Shown: piece by piece, positions 1 to 9,279 of the stretch
Layout of the letters: each line of letters opens with the position of its first letter
How positions within the stretch are numbered: the stretch's first letter is position 1
Origin: Oehlia diaphana
Taxonomy: Eukaryota > Glomeromycota > Glomeromycetes > Glomerales > Glomeraceae
Reading direction: 5' to 3'
DNA length: 64,000 bases
NCBI GenBank assembly: GCA_003833135.1
Contig: QZLH01000445.1
Coordinates: 1 to 64,000 of the forward strand
The notes under the pieces: model-generated
The model's database searches: none
Told to the model about the DNA's origin: nothing
What the model saw: the letters and a program-made list of their open reading frames with translations, nothing else
Made by a program: the position numbers and the translations under genes

Positions 1-100
1 ACGTAATATTTTGAAATTTTTCGAAATATTATGCCATAAACTTTCATAAACTTACAAAATCGTAAACTTACGTAATTTTTCGCGCTATAAAATTTCCTGA

Positions 101-757
101 TGTATATATAAAGATGATAAAGACACCATTAATTTTACTAATGACCCAACAATTATAGAAAAGGAAGCTATAAAGCATTATCAAAATATAGGTAAACATG
201 AAGACGAGACACCAAGAAAATATTTAGAAGATATACCACAACCATGGCAAAATGTCTACAATCCGACAAAATATAATAATGTCAAAGAAGAATGGTGGAA
301 CTTATTAAAATCAACAATTACACTTGAAGATGTCAAGCAAGCTTTAAAGAAAATGTTCAATGATAAAGCACCAGGGCCTTTTGGCATCATGTACCAAGAT
401 TTGAAACACTTAAGCACGAACGCATTAACCATACTTACTAAAATCTATAATAAATGTATAGAATTAGATACCATCCCTTCAAAATGGCACCAAGCTTTAC
501 TGTTCCCAATACCAAAACCCCATGATTGGAACAGCAAATTAACTAATACACGCCCGATTACACTTTTAGAAACTCCTCAGAAAACATTAGTATCAATATT
601 TTCAAATAGACTCAACTATACATTGGCAAAACATAATATTTTACAACACAATAATAGAGCAGGCATATTAGGACAATTGACCTTGGAACCGCTCTTTCAA
701 ATTCAACATATTATTGAACATGCCTGCTGTAGTATGCAGAAGTCGACTAATAGTTAA
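101..757 (+). pseudogene. Reverse transcriptase, fingers portion (LINE fragment)
   Basis: This open stretch runs in frame from just after the TGA at 98-100. It contains the sequence NDKAPGPFGI, typical of the RT entry region in LINE-type elements, and PITLLETPQKTLVSIFSNRL, typical of RT motif 2. Homology to the RT stops near the codons for IIEHA (about 715-729). The remaining codons to the stop at 755 belong to the inserted sequence. The catalytic YxDD motif lies downstream of the insertion. Confidence 0.8.
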
Positions 758-1385
758 TAATAGAGGCGCAGTAAATTAGAATAAGAATTAACAGTAATGC
801 AGATCATCAGTTAAGAATTCTAGAATATAGACGTAGATCATTAATTGTGCCAAATATTAGGACGATCAATTAGATTTACAAATTAGGATAGTTGAACTCC
901 TATCACATGAGTATAAACTGGATATATGTAATGTTTCGTATTACGTAGTTCTTTTCATCAATTGCCATTTTAATTTTTATAAAAAGAACCCATTTTTGAC
1001 TTGATAGAATCATGAACTGAAATGAATAAAAATTGAATTTTGAAAATTTTAACATCCTTTGATTATTTTGACTCGATTCTTTAGCCTTTTCTTATGAGTA
1101 AAAGTGCGTAGTCAACTAATTACTAATGAAAGGTACATGTGAAAGGCCTGAACATAATAGTTCTATTAGTCTGAATGTACATTACCTATATTAATGAACA
1201 GGTGAAGAAACCAAGAGTGCAATAATTAAAGAAAGTGGATGACAAAGTCTGAAGAGATTCACTAATGAAAGGGAACTCTCACATTTCGTTTGTAACAAAT
1301 CTAAACCAAGCAACAACCCATTCTATTTTTAGAATATTTTACATACTTGACGTCCTCAGGTGGCAGATGAGGCTGACACCGCATA
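736..1385. mobile_element. Unidentified ~650-bp insertion in the LINE, possibly a solo LTR
   Basis: RT homology ends at about 729 (IIEHA) and resumes at about 1390 (KKPLWIAIQDLSKAYD). The sequence between has no coding content that I recognise. It has TG...CA-like ends (TGTAGTATGCAG near 733 and GAGGCTGACA near 1370) and an internal TATAAAAAG, which fits a solo long terminal repeat. I could not find a convincing target-site duplication, so the class and the exact borders are uncertain. Confidence 0.5.
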
Positions 1386-3134
1386 TACAAAAAACCACTT
1401 TGGATTGCCATCCAAGATCTATCAAAAGCATATGACCGAGTAGATATTAATCTACTCAAACTCGCATTATAACGATTAAAAATGCCCACCAAAATAATTA
1501 CTTTTTTTGTTAATCTATTTATAGATAAATATAATTCAATTATACTTCCCAATGGACAATCAGATAGATACAAAGTCCTACAAGGCATTGACCAAGGAGA
1601 AGTGGTTTCACCACTATTATGGAACATATATTATGATCCCTTATTCACTTATATTAATGAACAATTAGAATTATTATTTAATTGTGAAACAACGAAAATT
1701 AAAAACATTTACCAACCAGAATCTAATATTGTCCACGATTACAAAATTTTATTAGTAGGATATTTAGATGATACCACATGGTTCAGTTCATCATTAAAAG
1801 AAATGGAAAAAAAATTAAATATAGCTTATTCCTTTTACAACATTGCAAAAATCAAAGTCAATATTGACAAATATCGCTTACTCACAAACCAAAAACTCAA
1901 CCCACATTTAAAAACAGTGCAATTTACAATTAACAATTAACTATCGACAATTTAAATAGTTCCAAAAAATGAAGGAACCAGAATTTTAGGACTATACATA
2001 AACCCTTCAGACCGTCATCAACAAACACTTAAAAAAGCACGAGCGATAGTGGCGTCTCATGTGACCACTATGAGAAAAAAGAAAATCACACACCTACACG
2101 CTATATATATAATTAACAAAATTATTTTTCCAAAATTAGAATACATATTACAACACACCATTCTTAATTACACACAAACACAAAAATTAATTACTCCCCT
2201 AAAAAAATTTTTTAAACATCACTTGTTCCTAGCGCTAAATACTGCAGATAATATTATATATAACGACCTTTATCCACATATAGATAATTTATTTGATCTA
2301 CTAGTCAAATCACAATTCAATACTATATCCGCATTATTCAATACAGACACATTACGTCAAATAGCCATTCAAAAATTAGATACACTTACAATGGAATTAT
2401 GGTACCCAGGTATCCCTAAAAATATTAATAAATACATAGGAAAATTATTCACACTGAGTTACTTAGTAAAAAGCCTAGATTTGATTGAACAATACCAATT
2501 ACACATAGACCTTACCATAGACTACAATATAACTGGAGGTTATACACCAATAGTTGATTACTTACCAACCCTCTTGTCCTCAGATTATAAATCATTAAGA
2601 AAAAAGAATATTATATATATGGATCAATTAGTCTTAGCAGACGGAAACCACCTATTTACCTGGGACGAAGTAAAATTTCAAAACAACAACAATTTCAAAG
2701 GTCCAAAACCTAATTGGTTCAGATTATTGGAAAATTCCTATACGATTAGTAACTATCATACATTAACGTATCCACTAGCGAACACTTATACAATTCCAAA
2801 ACGTTTACAACAAGTCCCTCACAAATCAATAGGCAGACACAAAAAATTAACTGAATGGACATACTATTGGCACGCACCTACTCAATCCTGTATAATTGGT
2901 AAATCATTACTTCAAGATACAGCTTCACACTCATCTATTACTATGATGGAACATTATATACCATTAAATACCCCAATCAATAATATGGAACTAACAGCCA
3001 ATATGTTCAATACGACACCACTTTGTTTAATTCCATGTTCTGGTTGTAGACTCAATGACACTTACCTGACTAACCAAGATGACCGCGCCAAATATAAAAT
3101 CAACGCGCGCACAGATAGACTATCGTTAATGTAA
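1386..3134 (+). pseudogene. Reverse transcriptase, palm and thumb (LINE fragment)
   Basis: The palm motifs are visible in order: QDLSKAYDRVD at about 1413-1446 (first catalytic Asp), QGIDQGEVVSPLLWNIYYDP at about 1580-1640, and the YLDD box at about 1760-1772 (catalytic Asp pair). A thumb-like region RILGLYINPSDRHQQTLKKA follows at about 1985-2040. The frame is broken by TAA at 1470, 1938 and 1953 and closes at 3132, yet frame 0 is kept throughout. Decay is therefore mainly by point mutation. Confidence 0.85.
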
Positions 3135-4061
3135 GTTTATCATCATACGTCAAGAGAGCATTTATCTTTTAAACGATATATTAATAGAAAATTTTTCCTT
3201 AGTACCAAACCATTACATACACTCAGATTTAATGCACATAGAATATTTCTGGCTAGTCACAATATAATCACATCCCCTTTAACTTCACGATCATTACTAA
3301 ATTCGTCAATGCCCAATTCCCCTAAAACTACACAACAAATACATTCAATTATAGATTCTGCACTTTTATGTGCTGATCACATTAAAAATTTTTTAAAAAC
3401 GATAGCATCTCAATTCTCAACTTTCAACAATTTCCATTTTTACTCTGATGGTTCAGTATCAGATATAGGCACAATTAATAGTAAATCTGGCTTTGGCTGG
3501 ATTCAAACTAACCCATCAATACCAAAAATTAATTTTAAAAGAACTTCTATTTTTTTTCCTTCATCGTTCAAAAGCGAAAGCTTGGCTATATTAACTATTC
3601 TTATTACCTTACCAATACAATCTACTAGTCTTATCTATACTGACTCCCAGAATTGTATTGACACTTTCAATGCTAGAATGTTGACGCCAACTATAAGCCC
3701 TCGAAGACGACTCAAACAAAAAAATTTTTTAATATGGGATCTTATACTTTGGCTAGTAGTGAACAAATGTTTAACAATTCAGCTTATTAAAGTTAAAGTA
3801 CATTCCAACAATAAATACAATGGCATGGCAGACACCTTGGCCAAAAATGGTTGTGATTTACATGACTCTATTTTGATTAATCACAAATTTTTTATCTCAT
3901 CATCTTTGGGTTTTATTAACTATAACAATATATATATAGTCGATCAAAATATTCGAAAATGGAGTAATGTACCTATACATTCACGAATTTTCAATATGAC
4001 CATGAACAATTCCTTATTAAAACCTATCAATTATTTAATACGGGAAGGTCGAATCGATTAA
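3135..4061 (+). pseudogene. RNase H domain of the LINE
   Basis: Frame 0 continues from the RT across the stop at 3132. RNase H motifs occur in order: FYSDGS (first Asp), KSESLAIL (Glu), IYTDSQNC (second Asp) and KVHSNNKYNGMADTLAK (His plus final Asp). All expected catalytic acids are visible. The domain would remove RNA from the cDNA hybrid during retrotransposition. It appears intact locally but sits in a dead element. Confidence 0.85.
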
Positions 4062-4962
4062 CCACAACCCAACAGACACTCCAACGTCTGACAAATTACG
4101 AAAAATTCACGCAGAAAAAGTCAAAAAATCCACATTTAATTATGCTACGGGTGATACACTTCGACGTAATTACCCAAATTTATATCCGCCTGGCCAAATC
4201 TTATGTACAAATTGCAATATATACGAAGATACAAACGCATATATAGGTTTATGTCCATCCCACTGATCAAATATCTCAGCCATTTTAAATGAATATAAAC
4301 AAAAACTATCTGTTTTAATTAAAGCAAAAAACACCAGTAGTTTCACCTTCGATATAGACCACAATATCAACAACTCCAACATGTTCAAACTACTACCTGA
4401 CACAATAAACAAGGTGTTATTACAACAAACTAATCCAGCAACCCCGCATGACGGTACATATATACCAAGAGAACAACTGTGGATTTTACTTTTATATCAT
4501 CTAAACTCGGCAGATTTAACTGAATTATTCTATATGTACTTCGGTCAACAAAAACTTTGTGACCAATTATTAATACAATATGTTGCTGATTTTACTGCAG
4601 CTCTAAAAATTTTTACTTGGACGATACGAGCTCGAAATTTTAAAAAATGGGAGAAATCCCTAAATATCACCTCAAAGAAAAAGAAACACTATCAACAACA
4701 CAAAACACGTAATTCAAAAAACACTTCAAATATAATTCGTTCTAATACGACTATTACAAGTTCGCGAGGCCGTTATTTGGCCTATTATTACAATAAATCT
4801 TTACCTTACTTCAAACATTTAATCACTTTAGATGACTCCGCCAGTATACGGTGGACTACCTGCAATTTTTTACATAGTGGAACTTGGGAATCTTATAGAG
4901 ATACTCTATCGTTCAATAATTTTGATTATTTACCTGATCTTTCTTTCATCCGATCCCCATAG
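4062..4962 (+). pseudogene. C-terminal region of the LINE polyprotein with Cys/His cluster
   Basis: The frame moves from 0 to 1 here. The translation shows GQILCTNCN...GLCPSH, a CxxC-x(n)-C-x2-H cluster that looks like a zinc-binding end, followed by an in-frame TGA at 4264. A 193-codon open tail then runs to the stop at 4960, with RGRYLAYYYNKSLPYFKH near its end. The exact point of the frame change was not resolved. Confidence 0.7.
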
Positions 4963-5206
4963 TACACATACATCTTTATTTTTTTAACCTCCATTGCCCC
5001 TTTTCCCTAGTGTAATCAGTTCATAGGTAGGTGATGCTTCAGTTGATCCTCCACGGTTTAATATATTCACACCAGGGTGGCACCGCCTTCGGACGGTTTT
5101 GATTATAGCGTAGTTTTAGATAATGATTTAACTTCTTGATGTAGTTCTTAATTATCTTTCTGTAATCTAGTTCACATGGTTTTAAAAATAAAAAATAAAA
5201 AATAAA
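4963..5206 (+). other. 3' untranslated region and A-rich tail of the LINE
   Basis: This is noncoding sequence after the last stop, with a GC-richer patch (GGTGGCACCGCCTTCGGACG near 5078-5098) that may form a stem (CCGCC/GGACGG). It ends in AAAAATAAAAAATAAAAAATAA. The tail marks the 3' end of the retrotransposon and is followed directly by the first copy of an 18-bp target site. Confidence 0.65.
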
Positions 5207-5224
5207 TGACGTACTTAATAACAC

Positions 5225-5404
5225 TCCCTCACTGGTAGAAGTGGTGGAGTCTTCCTTTGGTTCTATTACTAGTAGATAGGGTTCGTCATTTCTTAGTATT
5301 TGATGAATGGTTGCGCTTAGCTAGAACGTTCTTTACATGTATCGAACTATGTTCTTTTATAGTTGCTCTCTGACTTCACATAAAATAAAATAAAATAATA
5401 AAAT
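5225..5404 (+). mobile_element. 180-bp SINE-like or truncated LINE insertion with target duplication
   Basis: The 18-mer tgacgtacttaataacac occurs at 5207-5224 and again at 5407-5424. Between the two copies lies about 180 bp that ends in an (ATAAA)n-type tail. Identical flanking target duplications plus an A-rich 3' tail are the signature of retroposition by LINE machinery. The body has no ORF. I did not see clear A and B boxes, so a 5'-truncated LINE is as likely as a SINE. Confidence 0.8.
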
Positions 5405-5424
5405 AATGACGTACTTAATAACAC

Positions 5425-5980
5425 AGAAAATTCCAAAAAGTAAGTTTAACAGTAGTACAGTTACCAGATCTTACTCTTTTTTTTTTATATTTAATTTCTA
5501 TTTTTCATCTTTCAAGTTTATATGCTTATTCTTGGTTAGATCATTTAAAAGAATCATGGGCGAGGAAGTTGATAACAGATTTCGTGAAACCTTACATGTT
5601 GGTTTTTTTTAATTTTTTTGCGCTTTTGCACTATTCCAAAAGAGAAAAAGTGAATGAACCATATTTTATGTAGGGAACAAGAAATCGTAATTCCGTTTGG
5701 TCCCACGGGCAGAATGGTGGCCTCACCTCACATTCGCCCGATATTAATCATAACAGTTTGGGATTTATGGGGATCGTCTAAAGCAGAGGCAAATCACGTG
5801 ATTCGATATAATATGAGTGAACTAGTAGATTTGTTTGAGCTTTTTTGCCGATCACATCCAAAAATGGAAAGACAAAAATGAAAAGTCGAACAGTTTTTAA
5901 AACTCATTTTGTCATTCTAAGTAAACTTGCAGAGCAGGCCAAAATACACTTAGTATGTATAACAAATGGTTGTGTATATA
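5425..5980. other. Noncoding segment left of the Mutator-like element
   Basis: No convincing gene is seen; short ORFs here lack recognisable motifs. The segment contains the left member (5769-5805) of an imperfect inverted repeat whose partner is at 14813-14850. It ends in gtgtatata (5972-5980), which recurs at 14769-14777. Confidence 0.5.
5769..5805 (+). repeat. Left arm of an inverted pair flanking the Mutator-like region
   Basis: The sequence around ggggatcgtctaaagcagag continues to aaatcacgtgattcg. It matches the reverse complement of 14813-14850 with a few mismatches and one indel. The arms lie outside the 9-bp duplication, so they may be the ends of an older element into which the Mutator-like element inserted. 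Confidence 0.65.
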
Positions 5981-6086
5981 CGGTATGTAGAAAACATGTT
6001 ATGTATAGAACCCTTTGTATGTCACGTATGGTGATCTTTTTCTTTGTACGTATGGTTGTATTTTTTTACTATACGTACATACGTAT
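5981..6086 (+). repeat. Partial left end of a Mutator-like element (copy A)
   Basis: These 106 bp are identical to 8892-8997, the left end of the complete element. The copy stops exactly at the single N at 6087. It is preceded by gtgtatata at 5972-5980, which matches the 9 bp after the right-end copy (14671-14768). It is best read as the left terminus of a real insertion whose interior was not joined correctly. Confidence 0.85.
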
Positions 6087-6087
6087 N
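6087..6087. other. Single-N assembly join
   Basis: One N lies exactly where the identity between 5981-6086 and 8892-8997 ends. A lone N at the end of a ~100-bp repeat suggests a scaffold join rather than a sequenced junction. Confidence 0.8.
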
Positions 6088-6218
6088 ATAAATATGTAAC
6101 ACATATTTAATTTAGATTTGTGTAATGTTAATCTTACTAAAATATTGAATTTTTATAAAAATCTTAATTTAGCTAATTCCAAAAATCGGCACATATGACA
6201 TTGAAAAATGTCCAAAAA

Positions 6219-6305
6219 ATTATATTACTAATAAAATGTAAATGTTCATATTATATTACTAATAAAATGTAAAATGTTCATATTATATTACTAATAAATG
6301 TTCAA
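6219..6305. repeat. Tandem repeat, ~31-bp unit, about 2.8 copies
   Basis: The unit attatattactaataaaatg plus taaatgttcat occurs at 6219-6249 and 6250-6281, with a shorter third copy at 6282-6305. It is AT-rich and lies just downstream (in transposase orientation) of the Tigger-like gene. No function is inferred. Confidence 0.8.
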
Positions 6306-6356
6306 AAAAAAAATTATATTATCAATTAATTATAATATTAAGTCACACACGATCCA

Positions 6357-8138
6357 TCATATATTTAACCAACTATCTAATACTGATTGAACTCTACTAT
6401 TTTTATTGAAATGAATAATTTGTTTTTTAAGATTATATAATATATTTCTGTTATTGAACTCCATAATAAAAGTATCGGGTGGATTATCAAGAAAAGATAA
6501 TACTTTGTCCAATGATGCTAATGCTTCTGAAGTGGATATTTTTGGTTGTAGAATTAATTCTTCTTCTTCAAGATCTGTTTCATTTGGTTTTACCATATTT
6601 ATAATTTCTTCATCTGTAATTTCTTCTCCCCCATAATTATTATCATCATCAATTAAGATAAATTCTTTGGCACTCATTAATCCACCAGAAATAAAATTAC
6701 TATATTGATCCAATAATTTTTGAATCTCTTCTATTTCATTCAAGCCATCATCATTTTGTTCTTCATCGGAAGGTGAAGGTAAAGGTGAAGGTGAAGATGA
6801 AGGTGAAGGCGAAATCGGCAAAATTCCAGTTTTTGACCAACAATTACGAATAGTTTCACTTGTTACAGCTTCCCAAGCTTTTGCACAAAGTGAAATAGAG
6901 TCACTTATCTTCAATTTAGGAACTGGTATATTTAACTCCATTTCATTATCATAAGCCTCAATTCTATCTTTTATGAGTTTTTTATGATATTGTGCCTAAG
7001 ATTAATAAATTATTAGAATATGTGCTATTAATTTTATAATCTAATTTATAATAAATAATATACAAACCTTGAATAAATTAATAATGCCGGCGTCAGTAGG
7101 TTGCAGATGCGCTGTAGTATTGGGAGGCAAATAATGGATTGTAATATTTGTCAATAACTCCAAATTACTAACAGAATGAACTGGTGCATTGTCTACCAAA
7201 AGAAGGATCTTTCTATTTCGCCTTTTCATTTTTTGATTTAAAAGTTCTAAATATTTATTCCAAATAGACGTTTGCATCCAGGCACTTTTATTCCAATAAT
7301 AATCCACAGGGAGCTTTGATTTATCAATTCCTTTTAAATCTCTTGGCGTTTGATGTTTATGAATAAAAAGTGCTGAAAGTTTAATCGAACCAGTTGCATT
7401 AAATGTTAATAAAAGTGTAACCCTGTTTTTTGATTTTTTTGTTCTGAAAAGAGGACCAGTAGATAACGTTTTAGAAGGTTCTAACTCCCAATACAATCCT
7501 AAATAAATAAAATATTTTTATAATTTAAAAATTATATTTGTTATAATTATTCTTTAAAATCTAAGTTATATAAAAATTTTACCAGTTTCATCACAGTTAA
7601 ATACGTCTTTAAGATCAAAGTTACTAATTAATTCCTGTAACTTTTCTCTTTCTTTGGATAATTCTTCTTCACTTGGTCCACTTTGAGCCTCACCATGTTT
7701 ATTATATTGCTTAATATTGTGCCTTTTTTTAAAATTATTCAACCATCCTGCTGACCCGATAAAACCTTCAATATTCATTAATTTCGCAAAATCAGCAGCT
7801 TTGGCTGTAATAATTTCTCCCGTTATAGTTTTATTAGCTGATATAGCATTTGAAATTCAAATTGCCAAAGCTTCTTTTAGTTCAGGAAATTTTGGTGATT
7901 TTTCTTTTTGTTTAGATGTATTAAAACTATTAAGTTCCATATTTAACCATTTGTTTTTATTTTTTAAAATATCACAAACTGTATTTTTTTTTACACTGAA
8001 TTTTTTCCCTATTTCTTCCTGTGATAATGATGGATTTTCTTGATGAAGCAAATATAATTCTTTCTTTTCTCCAAAGGTTAGAACTTTTCTTTTTTTTAAC
8101 GTTACTTCATTATTTACATTTTTTCTTTTTTGCTTCAT
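6357..8138 (-). pseudogene. Pogo/Tigger-type DDE transposase, one in-frame stop
   Basis: The three-exon model is 8138-7583, 7498-7068 and 6995-6357, summing to 1626 nt (541 codons plus stop). The N-terminus has a psq-type helix-turn-helix (LTFGEKKELYLLHQENPSLS...). Next comes a CENP-B/Tc5-like second HTH (GSAGWLNNFKKRHNI). The DDE_1 catalytic core has acids in FNCDETG, LLVDNAPVHS and QPTDAGII (a DDD set). The ALAI-ISNAISA region carries TGA at 7857-7859, probably a mutated TGG. Otherwise the frame and both introns are intact, so inactivation looks recent. It belongs to the Tc1/mariner superfamily. Confidence 0.85.
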
Positions 8139-8347
8139 AGCGCGGTAAAAAAAAAATCTGAACAATTGATCAAATTGTTTAATTATAATCTACTGACGTG
8201 CTGATTTTGCAATTTTGTAACACCAATTTTACTAATCATGTGATCAGTTCGGTAAATCAAAATTTTTTTTATTATGTTTTATTATAAACGGTTACTCAAT
8301 AAAAATTCAGTATACATTATATAAAATTTTATATAATATTTGGTATA

Positions 8348-8531
8348 CAGTCAAACCTTTATATAACGATATGTCGGGACATATATGAAATTTTTAAGAA
8401 ATATTGTTATATCAAAGTTATACCAATATTTATATGTTCTCACATATAGTGGGAAAATAAAATTTTATCGGTATATCAAGTTTTTAATAGTATATCAGTA
8501 TATCGAATATCAGTATATCGAGGTTAGACTG
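8348..8531. mobile_element. 184-bp MITE with CAGT-type terminal inverted repeats
   Basis: The left end CAGTCAAACCTTTATATAACG matches the reverse complement of the right end (CAGTCTAACCTCGATATAC). TA dinucleotides lie on both sides (8346-8347 and 8532-8533). TA duplication and CAGT ends fit Tc1/mariner-pogo MITEs. A third terminus of the same type, AAGGTCAGACTG, ends at 8632. It could be the outer end of the Tigger element, with the MITE nested inside it. Confidence 0.75.
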
Positions 8532-8639
8532 TATTGAAATTTTTTTAAATATTATGAACCTGATTCTTGAAAAAATGTTCGGTAAGTCAAGAGTTCGATA
8601 TATCATGAGTTTGTTATATTAAGGTCAGACTGTAATTTA

Positions 8640-8830
8640 AAGATATCATTTCGATATCATTTTAATTATCATTTTGATATTATTTCGATATCAATTTAAT
8701 ATTGAAATGATATCAAAATGATAATACTTTATTTTGATATCGTATCAATATTAAATCTATATTAAAATGATATCGAAATGATATCAAAATGATACCGTTA
8801 AGATAAACTTAACGATATTGATTCTATATT
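8640..8830. repeat. Palindromic GATATC/AAAATGATA-rich tract
   Basis: Multiple copies of gatatcatttcgatatcatt occur in one orientation at 8640-8690. Their reverse complements (aaaatgatatcgaaatgata) occur at 8700-8800. The tract can fold into long AT-rich hairpins. It is noncoding and lies just left of the Mutator-like element. Confidence 0.7.
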
Positions 8831-8891
8831 GATTAAAAATGTTAAGTTTCTGTAAAGTAATGTTATTCTTTTTTAGTTTTGCATATTATAG

Positions 8892-8997
8892 CGGTATGTA
8901 GAAAACATGTTATGTATAGAACCCTTTGTATGTCACGTATGGTGATCTTTTTCTTTGTACGTATGGTTGTATTTTTTTACTATACGTACATACGTAT
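8892..8997 (+). repeat. Left terminal inverted repeat of the MULE
   Basis: The first ~55 bp pair with the right end after reverse complementation. The whole 106 bp is repeated identically at 5981-6086. The inner part is rich in tacgtacatacgtat-like motifs, which could be subterminal transposase binding sites; that is inference. Confidence 0.75.
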
Positions 8998-9279
8998 TTA
9001 TTATATTATTACTTTATATAATAAAAATGTACGTACGTACGGTATATACAATATCTAAAATCACGTGACCATACATTTACTTAAAAATTTTTTTTTTACG
9101 AACACAAATTTTACTTTAAAAAATAAATTTTTTTTACGAACACAAATTTTACTTTAAAAACCAATTTTTTATGGACGAAATTTTATTTTTTAAAAAATTT
9201 TTTATACTAGTAATATATAATCTTTATAATCTTTATTGAAATTTCATAAAACCAAACTTTTTTCAATCTAGAAATACGA

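Larger units (their letters stand above)
101..5206 (+). mobile_element. Decayed LINE-type (non-LTR) retrotransposon
   Basis: A reverse transcriptase, an RNase H domain and a Cys/His-rich tail follow one another on the plus strand and end in an A-rich tail (AATAAAAAATAAAAAATAA) at about 5188-5206. This order and the tail fit a non-LTR element that encodes its own RNase H. The reading frame is open from the TGA at 98-100, changes from frame 2 to frame 0 across an insertion at about 736-1385, has stops at 1470, 1938, 1953, 3132 and 4264, and shifts to frame 1 between 4061 and 4264. The element is therefore dead. Its 5' end is not identifiable; bases 1-100 contain no recognisable coding sequence. 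Confidence 0.85.

Noticed and set aside
6219..6305. Possible CRISPR-like array
   Set aside because: Units are directly adjacent without spacers and the genome is eukaryotic; a simple tandem repeat.
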